Part shown: positions 37,683 through 44,927 of the stretch, in pieces
Layout of the letters: each line of letters opens with the position of its first letter
How positions within the stretch are numbered: position 1 is the first letter of the stretch
Assembly (NCBI RefSeq): GCF_900105125.1
Contig: NZ_LT629750.1
Location: forward strand, 7,777,001 to 7,841,000
From: Bradyrhizobium canariense
Lineage (GTDB): Bacteria; Pseudomonadota; Alphaproteobacteria; Rhizobiales; Xanthobacteraceae
DNA: 64,000 nt
Direction of reading: 5' to 3'
Position numbers and translations under genes: made by a program
Notes under the pieces: generated by a model
The model's database searches: none
The model's input: the letters and a program-made list of their open reading frames with translations, nothing else
What the model was told of the DNA's origin: nothing

Positions 37683-37928
37683 TCACTTTTCCCACCACCA
37701 CCAGTCGGCGTGCGCCCGGCGCCAATCGGCGTGACGCTGCTCGTTCTGGCCGATCAGGATACCAAAACGGATGCAGGCTTTGCGGTCACCTTTTTCGCAA
37801 AGCTGGTGAAAGCCGATGATTTCTGCTTCCACATTGTTTTGAGCATGCGCGGGTGTTGCGACCATCGCCGCCGTGCCGGAAAGTCCGACCGCGATCGCCA
37901 TGGCGGCCATCAATGATTTGAAGATCAT
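37683..37928 (-). CDS. Small secreted protein with Trp-rich C-terminus (81 aa)
   Basis: A signal peptide (ending TPAHAQ) is followed by a mature part of about 52 residues with two cysteines (QLCEKGDRKACIRFG) and an unusual tail rich in Trp and His (RRAHADWWWWEK). The CEKGD-KACI phrase resembles the Sel1-type repeat core. It has its own terminator. I recall paralogues of this type in bradyrhizobia but no function. Confidence 0.7.
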   Translation of the reverse strand: MIFKSLMAAMAIAVGLSGTAAMVATPAHAQNNVEAEIIGFHQLCEKGDRKACIRFGILIGQNEQRHADWRRAHADWWWWEK

Positions 37929-38107
37929 CTTTTCTCCTGTTCAAACTCAACCCCGCGCGAAAGCTATGGCCTGAAGTCTGAACGCAATCTGAACCTGCCC
38001 CAAGGAATGAAATCGCGCCTGTCGATCGAGTCCCGCCTTCTGCCGACGGCGGGATATGCTATAAGTGCGCGCAATAAAAACGCACGGGAAACACCACGGG
38101 AAACATC

Positions 38108-39175
38108 ATGACTGATCGAAACTGGTCGAGACGCGATATTCTGAAAACCTCGACCGCGCTTGCGGCTGTCACGCTGTTCGCCGAGCCGGTGAGGGCGGCG
38201 CCGCCGCCGCCATCGAGCGTAACGCCCGAGCTGATCGACGCCGCGAAGAAGGAAGGCACGATCTCCTATTACTCCGCGCTCGAGCTCAACGTCGCGGAGC
38301 GGCTGGGCAAGGCATTCGAGGCCAAATATCCGGGGATATCGGTCCATGTCGAACGCTCCGGCGCGGAGCGGATCTATCAACGCATCGCGCAGGAGCAGAG
38401 TAGCGGCATCAACGCGGTCGATGTCGCCAATAGCACCGACCCCGCGCATTATCTCGACTGGAAAGGCAAGGATTGGCTCGCGCCTTACCTTCCTGATGAC
38501 GTCGCGAAATATTTCCCGGCGGATCAATTCGACCCTGACGGCACCTACGCGACCTCGTGCGCCTGGCTCGAGACCATCGGCTACAACACGACTCTGGTGA
38601 AGCCCGAAGACGCGCCCAAGAGCTACGCCGACCTGCTCGATCCGAAGTGGCAGGGCAAGATCGTGAAGGGGCATCCCGGCTATAGCGGCGCTATCATGAC
38701 GGCGACCTTCGTGCTCGAACGCGAACTCGGCTGGCAGTATTTCGAGAGCCTCGGCAAGCAAAAGGTGATGCAGGTGCAATCCGCGGCTGACCCACCGAAG
38801 AAACTCCTGCTTGGCGAGCGCGCCGTGATGGCCGATGGCAATGACTACAATCTGCTGCTCGCCAAGGACGACGGCAAGCCGGTCGAGGTGGTGTATGCGA
38901 CCGAAGGCTCACCGCTGATCATCGTTCCCTGCGCCGTGTTCAAAAACGCACCCAATCCGAATGCGGCGCGGCTGTTCCAGAGCTTCTTCTTCAGCGCCGA
39001 GGGACAACAATTGCTGGTCGACAATTACGGCCTGCGTTCGTTCCATTCGCAGGTGAAGGACAAGCCCGGTCACAGGCCGCTGTCGTCGCTGAAATTGCTC
39101 AAATCGGATCCAGCCGCGGTGCTGGCGCAGAGCGAGGATATCAAGGCGCGCTACGCCAAGATTTTCCGGGTGTGA
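38108..39175 (+). CDS. Tat-exported iron(III)-type solute-binding protein (355 aa)
   Basis: The leader NWSRRDILKTSTALAAVTLF is a twin-arginine signal. The mature part has the type 2 periplasmic-binding fold of the FbpA/AfuA group (AAKKEGTISYYSALELNV, GYNTTLVKPEDAPKSYADLLDPKWQGKI). No permease or ATPase gene is adjacent, so it is an orphan and may work with a distant transporter. The ligand could be ferric iron or an organic anion. A short direct repeat CACGGGAAAC lies just before the ATG. Confidence 0.88.
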   Translation: MTDRNWSRRDILKTSTALAAVTLFAEPVRAAPPPPSSVTPELIDAAKKEGTISYYSALELNVAERLGKAFEAKYPGISVHVERSGAERIYQRIAQEQSSGINAVDVANSTDPAHYLDWKGKDWLAPYLPDDVAKYFPADQFDPDGTYATSCAWLETIGYNTTLVKPEDAPKSYADLLDPKWQGKIVKGHPGYSGAIMTATFVLERELGWQYFESLGKQKVMQVQSAADPPKKLLLGERAVMADGNDYNLLLAKDDGKPVEVVYATEGSPLIIVPCAVFKNAPNPNAARLFQSFFFSAEGQQLLVDNYGLRSFHSQVKDKPGHRPLSSLKLLKSDPAAVLAQSEDIKARYAKIFRV

Positions 39176-39200
39176 TCGATCGGCGCCTAGCCAGGCAAAT

Positions 39201-40196
39201 CTATTTGGTGCGGCGGCCGAACGATTCCGCGTAGGCTTCGGTGCGCGTGTTGATGATCGGATCATCCGAGGGATCAATGCCGCTGGTCACGTTGGTTGGT
39301 AAGTAGAGCAACTCGTTCTCGACTTTCTGCGTGTCCAGCGCCTTGACGACGGCGATTTCGCCGAACTCGACTGTCGGCCGGCTGTCCGGCCAGATCTTCG
39401 TGGCATCCGTGACCGGATCATCGGCGTCGGCAACCTGCACCATGAGGCGGAACTTGACCGGTCCCTTTTCGAGTGATGCCCGTAAATTGTCGGCCAGCGC
39501 ATTCGGAGGACGCTTCGCGGCCTCTTCGTCGCTCACATAGGCGGCGCCGCTCTCGGGCACGATACGGTAACGGCCGAACTTGCTCGTCCCTTGCGCATTT
39601 GTGAACTTGAACGCATTGACGCCGAAAAAGGGCTGCGTGCCGTAGCTGACTGCCACAGGCCGCGGCGTCGTGACAAAAGCGAGCGCGGCCGGATGGGCCG
39701 ACAGGAATTTCTCGGCCGGCGTCGGCTTGGGCACGCCGGGACCGCTGGCGCCGACCGCCTGTAACAGGGCGAGAAAGTCCTCGCCGGTCGCGACCGGAAA
39801 CCCGTTTGCCGATATGCAGATCATATCAGCCTCGCCGCCATCCGAGAGATGGAACTTGATCGCCATGCCGCGGATGCCACCGGTCGACGGGTCGGTGTCA
39901 GGCGCGCTCGGCACGCCGCCCGCATTGGAAAAACGAATCACCAGCGGCGTGGCCGCGCCTTTGAGAAAGACAGCCGAGCTGAGCGCATCGGCGCCTTGCG
40001 CCGGCGTGAACGTGCCTTCGAACACGGCGCCCTTGGCATGGTTGGCGCGAACGCCAGGATGCGCGCCGTAAAGCGCGTTCATCTGATCGACCAACCGAAC
40101 GGCGACCGGCTCGTCTTCGGCGTGGGCGCAGGTCACGCCTGCTGCCATCAGCGCCGAGAATGCGACGCTCGCTGCAACGCTCTGAAACGATCGCAT
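39201..40196 (-). CDS. Exported catalase-family peroxidase (331 aa)
   Basis: A signal peptide (ending TCAHAEDE) precedes a minimal catalase fold of about 300 residues. Seen are the distal His region RANHAKGAVFEGTFTP, RFSNAGGVPS with GGIRGMAIKFHL, and the C-terminal haem-ligand motif RTEAY within SGIDPSDDPIINTRTEAYAES. Such short periplasmic proteins (SrpA-like) often have peroxidase rather than strong catalase activity. AGGAGGATAGCC lies before the ATG at 40196. Confidence 0.9.
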   Translation of the reverse strand: MRSFQSVAASVAFSALMAAGVTCAHAEDEPVAVRLVDQMNALYGAHPGVRANHAKGAVFEGTFTPAQGADALSSAVFLKGAATPLVIRFSNAGGVPSAPDTDPSTGGIRGMAIKFHLSDGGEADMICISANGFPVATGEDFLALLQAVGASGPGVPKPTPAEKFLSAHPAALAFVTTPRPVAVSYGTQPFFGVNAFKFTNAQGTSKFGRYRIVPESGAAYVSDEEAAKRPPNALADNLRASLEKGPVKFRLMVQVADADDPVTDATKIWPDSRPTVEFGEIAVVKALDTQKVENELLYLPTNVTSGIDPSDDPIINTRTEAYAESFGRRTK

Positions 40197-40581
40197 GGCT
40201 ATCCTCCTGGTCAATCACGGAGCGCATGCAGTGTTGTTTCAGGCCGTCGGAAAAAATCGCGCCCGCACCTTCAATCTAAACCAAAACTCGCGCCGGACAT
40301 AGTCGATTTCCGGCCAGCCCCCACGCCATCGCGCCTCGCCTGGCGCGAATTAATTTTGGAGGCCGGCTGTGAAGCGGGCTCTCTTTCATGTCGCAAGTTC
40401 ACCCTGCATGTCGCAAGTCACCTTGTCACAAGTTCATCTGCGCCGGAAATGGTTCCCTCAAGCCCAGTCTATTTGTCGACCTCCCGCGCGGAACGATCAC
40501 CCTCGCTTTGTCTTAATTTACGACAGCCACAGCAAAGTCAGGCGAGCCATGAACAAACCTGCTGGGAATAAGGATCATGCG
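40197..40581. other. Gap with three TGTCGCAAGT iterons
   Basis: Between the catalase-like gene and a small membrane protein, TGTCGCAAGT occurs at 40389-40398 and 40409-40418, and TGTCACAAGT at 40424-40433. The direct repeats lie about 150 bp upstream of the small gene and might bind a regulator. I see no gene in this stretch. Confidence 0.5.
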
Positions 40582-40833
40582 ATGTACAGGCGACGCAGCC
40601 CGATAATCGCGTCGATGGCGGTTGCCGTGTTCGGCGTACTCGCCATGCTGCTGGTCGATCACGGTCCGTGGAATAAACCGCATCTGCAAACCGCTGAAGT
40701 GAATTACGGCACCACCAGCGCTGCGGCGAAGGCGGTCGGCGCAACGGTCACGCCGACGGCGCCGAAGGCCGCGATCGAGCCGGTCGCTCCCGGGCCGAAA
40801 CCGGCTCAACCGGTTGACCAGGTTCCTCAATAG
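40582..40833 (+). CDS. Small single-helix membrane protein with Ala/Pro tail (83 aa; 94 aa from 40549)
   Basis: One helix (SPIIASMAVAVFGVLAMLLV) after a basic start (MYRRR), then a tail with KAVGATVTPTAPKA and GPKPAQPVDQVPQ. AAGGAT lies before the ATG at 40582; another ATG at 40549 is possible. It resembles the 26528 and 60795 products in layout. I recall the DHGPW phrase from rhizobial homologues. Function unknown. Confidence 0.65.
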   Translation: MYRRRSPIIASMAVAVFGVLAMLLVDHGPWNKPHLQTAEVNYGTTSAAAKAVGATVTPTAPKAAIEPVAPGPKPAQPVDQVPQ

Positions 40834-40856
40834 ATTGGGCTGAGCGTAGATCGGTG

Positions 40857-41042
40857 TCAGCGTATGCTGACAAAAGCGCCCCACAACCCGGCGAGGACGG
40901 CGCCCACCAGAACGTAAATCGGACTGTCGCAAAACGTACTGCCATATCGGCACATCTCGACGCCGAGATCGCCGATCTCGTTATTGCCTGCCGCATAGAA
41001 CAGACCAGCCAACACTACCAGGGCCGCGGCCACGAAATACAT
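40857..41042 (-). CDS. Small membrane protein (61 aa)
   Basis: Two hydrophobic segments (FVAAALVVLAGLFYA and PIYVLVGAVLAGLWGAFV) flank a loop with two cysteines (EMCRYGSTFCDSP). GGAGAAACACCG precedes the ATG at 41042. It converges with the small gene at 40582. Function unknown. Confidence 0.6.
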   Translation of the reverse strand: MYFVAAALVVLAGLFYAAGNNEIGDLGVEMCRYGSTFCDSPIYVLVGAVLAGLWGAFVSIR

Positions 41043-41410
41043 CGGTGTTTCTCCATGAAGACCGGTTCGGCTGGTGCGCCCCGCTCCCCGAAAACCATAA
41101 GCCAATCGAAATGATTGTGGCAAGCTTAAGAGGAAGCTTGCAGGCTCGAGCTCGATGAGCTTGCGACGGGCCGGCCTCCAACCGCAATGGGTGTCAGCCG
41201 GATGACAGCCTTGGTGAACGACCGGCCTCGCGTCCGGCGGAGGTCTGAAGCAGGCCCGGACCAGAGCCGCATTGGAATCGCCGCTTTGGAATTCAGGGTG
41301 CGCCCGAAATAGTGGGGCGGTATAAGCAAGTTTCAGATTCGGGACACCGGCCGCACGGCTTTTGCAGTGCCCGGCTTCGAATCTTCGAGAGGCGTCTTTT
41401 CAGGGGGCAC

Positions 41411-42400
41411 ATGCGGCGGCGCGATTTCTTCACGCTTTTCGGCGGCTCGTTCGCGTGGCCGCTGGTCGCGAGGGCGCAGCCGCGGGACGGAATCCGCCGC
41501 CTCGGTGTGCTGCTGGCAAATCACGAGAACGATCCCGTGGGGCAGGGGTTCGCCGCCGCACTGGTGCGCGGGCTCGGCGCCCTCGGTTGGCGTGAGGGCG
41601 GCAATCTGCGGATCGATTGGCGCTGGACCGGCGGCGACCCCGCCTTGTTCGAACGCTACGCAGGCGAACTGGTGGCGCTCGGGCCCGACGCGCTGTTTGC
41701 CCAATCCAGCCCCTCCGTCGTGGCGCTGCGAAAGAAAACGGCGACGATCCCGATTGTATTTGCGATGGTCACCGATCCGATTGGCCAGGGCTTTGTTGCA
41801 AGCCTGGCGCACCCTGGCGGCAACGTCACCGGATTTAGCGATTTTGACCCGTCGATGGCCGGCAAATGGCTGGGAATGCTGACGCAGATTACGCCGCCCG
41901 TTGGTCGCATAGCGGTTCTATACAACCCCGCCACCACGCCCCATGCCGGCCTGATGCGGCGCGCCATCGAGGAGGCCGCGCCGTCCTTTGCCGTGACGGC
42001 GCGAATCGCGCCATGCGGTGACGATGCCGAGATCGAGACGACGATGACGGCGCTTGCGCGCGAACAACGCGCCGGATTGCTGGTTCTGACCGATATCTTC
42101 ACCATCGTGCATCGAGACACGATCATCGCCTCCGCTGCACGGCACCGTATGCCCGCCGTCTATTTCGACCGTTCGTTCACGGCGGCCGGCGGATTGATGT
42201 CCTACGGCATCGACTATGCCGACCTGTTCTATCGCTCAGCGACCTATGTTGATCGCATTCTGAACGGCGCCAAGGCGACCGACCTGCCGGTGCAGCAGCC
42301 GACCAAATTTGAATTGGTGATTAACCTCAAGACGGCGAAGGCACAGGGCATCGAGATATCACCGACGCTGCTCGCCACCGCCGACGAGGCGATCGAATGA
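41411..42400 (+). CDS. ABC-type substrate-binding protein, TrpX/DUF534-like (329 aa)
   Basis: The start MRRRDFFTLFGGSFAWPLVARAQ is the Tat-like leader shared by a large rhizobial group of TrpX-like binding proteins. Typical phrases are LGVLLANHENDPVGQG, FAMVTDPIGQGFVASLAHPGGNVTGF and the closing AKAQGIEISPTLLATADEAIE. AGGGGG precedes the ATG at 41411. These proteins are very numerous in bradyrhizobia, usually orphaned as here. The ligand is unknown. Confidence 0.9.
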   Translation: MRRRDFFTLFGGSFAWPLVARAQPRDGIRRLGVLLANHENDPVGQGFAAALVRGLGALGWREGGNLRIDWRWTGGDPALFERYAGELVALGPDALFAQSSPSVVALRKKTATIPIVFAMVTDPIGQGFVASLAHPGGNVTGFSDFDPSMAGKWLGMLTQITPPVGRIAVLYNPATTPHAGLMRRAIEEAAPSFAVTARIAPCGDDAEIETTMTALAREQRAGLLVLTDIFTIVHRDTIIASAARHRMPAVYFDRSFTAAGGLMSYGIDYADLFYRSATYVDRILNGAKATDLPVQQPTKFELVINLKTAKAQGIEISPTLLATADEAIE

Positions 42401-42428
42401 GACGGCGCGAATCGAAAAGCGCCAAGCC

Positions 42429-42842
42429 TCAGAAATTATCCAATCCACCCGGCGGCGTTTTGGGGTCGTTGTCGATGACCGAGCGAACCCTGGTAAAGAC
42501 GGAATTGAAATAGGCCTCGCGCTCCCGGTGGAAGCGGTGCTGATGCGCCTGAAACGCCGCGACCCGGCTCTGAATTTCTTTTCGCATGTCGCTTTGAACG
42601 GCTACTTTGATCGGCGCCGGTTCAACCGGCGGCGGGACGTTCGCCGGCTCGACCCTCTCGATTGGCCTGATCGAAACCGCTGGCCTTTCAGGGGCCGGAT
42701 TCACGAAGGAAAAGGGATTCTCGATCGCGACAGACCGAATCGAGGCAGCGGCCGTCACGGTCTCCGCCCTGCGGACGCTCACGGATTGAACAAATGCTTT
42801 GGTTTGCGCGATCAAATTATCGCGTTCACTCGCCCATTTCAT
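42429..42842 (-). CDS. Hypothetical soluble protein (137 aa)
   Basis: The protein starts MKWASERDNLIAQTKAFVQ and ends with a long helix (KEIQSRVAAFQAHQHRFHREREAYFNSVFTRV), with a proline-rich linker in the middle (PANVPPPVEPAPIKV). No signal peptide or membrane helix. Codon use is like the neighbours. I do not recognise a family. Confidence 0.55.
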   Translation of the reverse strand: MKWASERDNLIAQTKAFVQSVSVRRAETVTAAASIRSVAIENPFSFVNPAPERPAVSIRPIERVEPANVPPPVEPAPIKVAVQSDMRKEIQSRVAAFQAHQHRFHREREAYFNSVFTRVRSVIDNDPKTPPGGLDNF

Positions 42843-42971
42843 CGCAATGCCTCAGCTAAATATTTGCGCAAAGCATATCCGATAATTCGAGCGGTTCATT
42901 ATTAAAGCAGGCCCGGTGGCTTGATGACACGCTGATCCCTGTGGACAACACTCCCGGGAACCCGGGTTGCG

Positions 42972-43058
42972 ATGACCGATGACTGGCTGACGGTCGACGA
43001 GCACCATCTCCTCACGCGTCGCGCGTTGTTCGCCGGTGCCGGGGTAAGCTGTATGTGA
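42972..43058 (+). pseudogene. Possible relic of a Tat-leader gene (28 codons)
   Basis: The frame MTDDWLTVDEHHLLTRRALF then AGAGVSCM and a stop looks like the beginning of a Tat-exported protein (TRRALFAGAG) cut short. No matching mature domain follows in any frame that I can see. It could equally be chance. Confidence 0.25.
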
Positions 43059-43133
43059 GTCTGACTTGCTGATCCAGCATCAGGCACTGCGCCATGTGCC
43101 GGACCTGTTGGCGGACAGACAGTTGCAGCGATT

Positions 43134-43544
43134 TCAAGCCATCTGAGGCTTGGTTGCCATAGCGGCGAACGCATGCAGCGCGTCGCTCATGCCCTTGAAC
43201 GCGGCCTCGGCCTCGTGTTGCAGGCCGTGACGTTTCGCGATCCAGGCCGGATCGTTATACGACAGCCAGGTGGCTCCATCAGCATCCTGCCACACCAGTG
43301 CTTTCAGCGGCAGATCGATGCCGGTGGTTTGCGCGGCCTGCATCGGCGCCGTGCCGCCTTTGGGATTGCCGAAGATGATCACGGCGGTCGGCCGCAACGA
43401 CAGGCCGACCTGCGCCGCGCCTGCCGCGTGATCGATCTGCGCGAAGATCGTCATGCCCTTTGATTGAGCCGCGGCCGCGAATTTCTTCATGGTCTCTTCC
43501 GGACCAAAGCTGCTCTGTATCGTGATCAGTCCATCGGCAGGCAT
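43134..43544 (-). CDS. DUF302-domain protein (136 aa)
   Basis: The DUF302 fold is recognisable from MKKFAAAAQSKGMTIFAQIDHAAGA near the start, then VIIFGNPKGGTAPMQAAQTTGIDLPLKALVW and SYNDPAWIAKRHG. The ATG at 43544 has AGGAG eight bases upstream, better than the GTG at 43553. Members are small soluble dimers of unknown function, often near redox genes. No signal peptide. Confidence 0.88.
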   Translation of the reverse strand: MPADGLITIQSSFGPEETMKKFAAAAQSKGMTIFAQIDHAAGAAQVGLSLRPTAVIIFGNPKGGTAPMQAAQTTGIDLPLKALVWQDADGATWLSYNDPAWIAKRHGLQHEAEAAFKGMSDALHAFAAMATKPQMA

Positions 43545-43611
43545 CGCACGCACTCCTGTTCGCCGGCTATGATGGCCCAGTATAAATCAGGCTCCGACAA
43601 AAAGCTTGTGA

Positions 43612-43625
43612 CGCCGGGCAAATCA
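43612..43625. repeat. 14-bp direct repeat CGCCGGGCAAATCA, copy 1
   Basis: The same 14 bp recur at 43755-43768. Each copy lies about 30-40 bp before a strong rho-independent terminator, giving two similar units in tandem. Confidence 0.6.
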
Positions 43626-43653
43626 CCTCCATAAATCCATCGTCGGAAAAATC

Positions 43654-43686
43654 AGCCCGCGGCCCGAAAAAGGTCGCGGGCTTTTT
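43654..43686 (+). terminator. Rho-independent terminator 1 of a tandem pair
   Basis: AGCCCGCG (43654-43661), a loop, CGCGGGCT (43675-43682) and a T run. No gene reads into it from the left on this strand for several hundred bp. Confidence 0.8.
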
Positions 43687-43754
43687 CAATCGCACGGTTC
43701 GTTTTCTTCGCTCGTTCTCTGTGCGCGCGATTTGTTTTTGAAAAAGACTTGCCT

Positions 43755-43768
43755 CGCCGGGCAAATCA
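43755..43768. repeat. 14-bp direct repeat CGCCGGGCAAATCA, copy 2
   Basis: Second copy of the motif at 43612-43625, 143 bp further on, again before a terminator hairpin. Confidence 0.6.
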
Positions 43769-43798
43769 GGGGCTTATCGGCATCATCGCAACAATCGC

Positions 43799-43832
43799 AA
43801 AACCCGCAGCGGATATCCGCCGCGGGTTTTTT
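43799..43832 (+). terminator. Rho-independent terminator 2 of a tandem pair
   Basis: AAAACCCGC, then a loop holding the palindrome GCGGATATCCGC, then GCGGGTTTT and more T. Together with the first unit it may mark the ends of one or two small non-coding transcripts. Confidence 0.75.
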
Positions 43833-44094
43833 GTTTGGGTTTTTCGAATCGGACGGCGGCCGCACGTCAAGACGCTGCATCTCCCCATCGTCGCCCCGGC
43901 GTCGTCAGCGCGCCGCCGTCCGAACCATCATGTCTGATTGCCTATTAGCCGGCGCGCGCGAACGCGACGGCACGCGGCGTGGCCAAGGTCCACGACCGCA
44001 CGCGGCCTCCATCGATGGAGATAGGGTTCGCGCCTGAAATGATCGCGCCAACTGCGATCATGCCGCATATTTTTTCGCGTCAGTGTGAGCGAGC

Positions 44095-44141
44095 GCGACG
44101 CAATCCAGTCGCCGCAACGAACAACTGGATTGCTTCGTCGC
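44095..44141. repeat. REP-like palindromic element
   Basis: CAATCCAGT (44101-44109) and ACTGGATTG (44124-44132) form a perfect 9-bp stem, extended by GCGACG and CGTCGC around a 3-nt bulge. The core CTGGATTGCTTCGTCGC followed by CTCCTCGCAATGACGG matches a repeat I recall as abundant between genes in Bradyrhizobium and Rhodopseudomonas. Confidence 0.6.
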
Positions 44142-44179
44142 GTTGCTCCTCGCAATGACGGCAGGAGAGTGAGGCCAGC

Positions 44180-44251
44180 ATGACCGCGTATCTGATATCG
44201 CTCGCGCTGGCCGGCCTTGTTGTCATCGCGCTGTGGGAGGGTTTGTCGTGA
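44180..44251 (+). CDS. 23-aa single-helix peptide
   Basis: MTAYLISLALAGLVVIALWE then GLS and a stop forms one membrane helix. GTGAGG lies upstream, and the stop overlaps the GTG start of the next small gene by TGA/GTG. The tight coupling to a gene I believe is real makes this peptide plausible. Confidence 0.5.
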   Translation: MTAYLISLALAGLVVIALWEGLS

Positions 44252-44406
44252 GTGCCGAAATCATCCAGTTCATTCCGCGTCCGAAGCATGATCGCGAACA
44301 GACGGATTTTCCAACCATCGCGTTCCGATCGGCGCGACCGCCGGACGATCTCGTAATGGATCATGCTGATACCGCACCGTGTGAATATGTGGCGCCAAAG
44401 GAATGA
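44248..44406 (+). CDS. Conserved small protein with IIQFIPRP start (52 aa)
   Basis: The GTG at 44248 opens MSAEIIQFIPRPKHDREQTD, followed by DLVMDHADTAPCEYVAPKE. I recall short rhizobial proteins with the same IIQFIPRPK-DREQTDFP opening and the DHADT-PCEY ending. Hydrophilic, cytoplasmic. Function unknown. The start overlaps the stop of the 23-aa peptide. Confidence 0.7.
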   Translation: MSAEIIQFIPRPKHDREQTDFPTIAFRSARPPDDLVMDHADTAPCEYVAPKE

Positions 44407-44476
44407 CGCTCTCCGGGACATCCAGCGCGAAGACGCGCGTTGCCCGGCCATGACGGGAATTAACAGTCAACGCCCC

Positions 44477-44836
44477 ATGTCCAAAACCCTCACCGAAATT
44501 CGATCGCTCGCCCGGAGCCATACGCGCACCGCGATCAATGTGCTGGTCGGCGTCATGCGCTGCAAGGATGCGACGCCGGCCGCGCGCGTGTCGGCGGCCA
44601 ACGCCATTCTCGATCGCGGCTGGGGCAAGGCAACGCAGCCTCTGGAGAGCGGCGATGACGGAGCGCTGGAGCTGATCCATAGAATTGAGCTGCGCGCCGA
44701 TTTCAGCCATCTGAGGCGGTGGCGCAAGAGCGTTGAACAGGCGCAGAATTACACGTTCCGCGCCGTCATTACGATAATCGTGACCGGCCTTCTCGGCGCC
44801 ACGTGGCTCGGCGTCAAGGCCGCGTTCGGCAAATAA
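44477..44836 (+). CDS. Terminase-small-subunit-like protein with a C-terminal membrane helix (119 aa)
   Basis: The N-terminal two thirds (MSKTLTEIRSLARSHTRTAI, then PAARVSAANAILDRGWGKA) match the opening helices of phage terminase small subunits and related prophage proteins in rhizobia. The C-terminus instead has a membrane helix (FRAVITIIVTGLLGATWLGV), which terminases lack. An ATG at 44450 is also in frame. No large terminase, portal or capsid gene follows. It may be a domesticated phage remnant tied to the membrane. Confidence 0.6.
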   Translation: MSKTLTEIRSLARSHTRTAINVLVGVMRCKDATPAARVSAANAILDRGWGKATQPLESGDDGALELIHRIELRADFSHLRRWRKSVEQAQNYTFRAVITIIVTGLLGATWLGVKAAFGK

Positions 44837-44927
44837 TCCACGCGATTGTTTGATCGGCGTCCCGTAAGCGGCGACTATCCACCCCGCAATTGCGATGCTA
44901 AATACCCCCTATGATCAATGGGGCGGC

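Noticed and set aside
42902..43174. 90-codon minus-strand frame in the gap after the DUF302 gene
   Set aside because: Overlaps the DUF302 gene end, has no ribosome site and a composition rich in Arg, Pro and Ser typical of non-coding GC-rich DNA.
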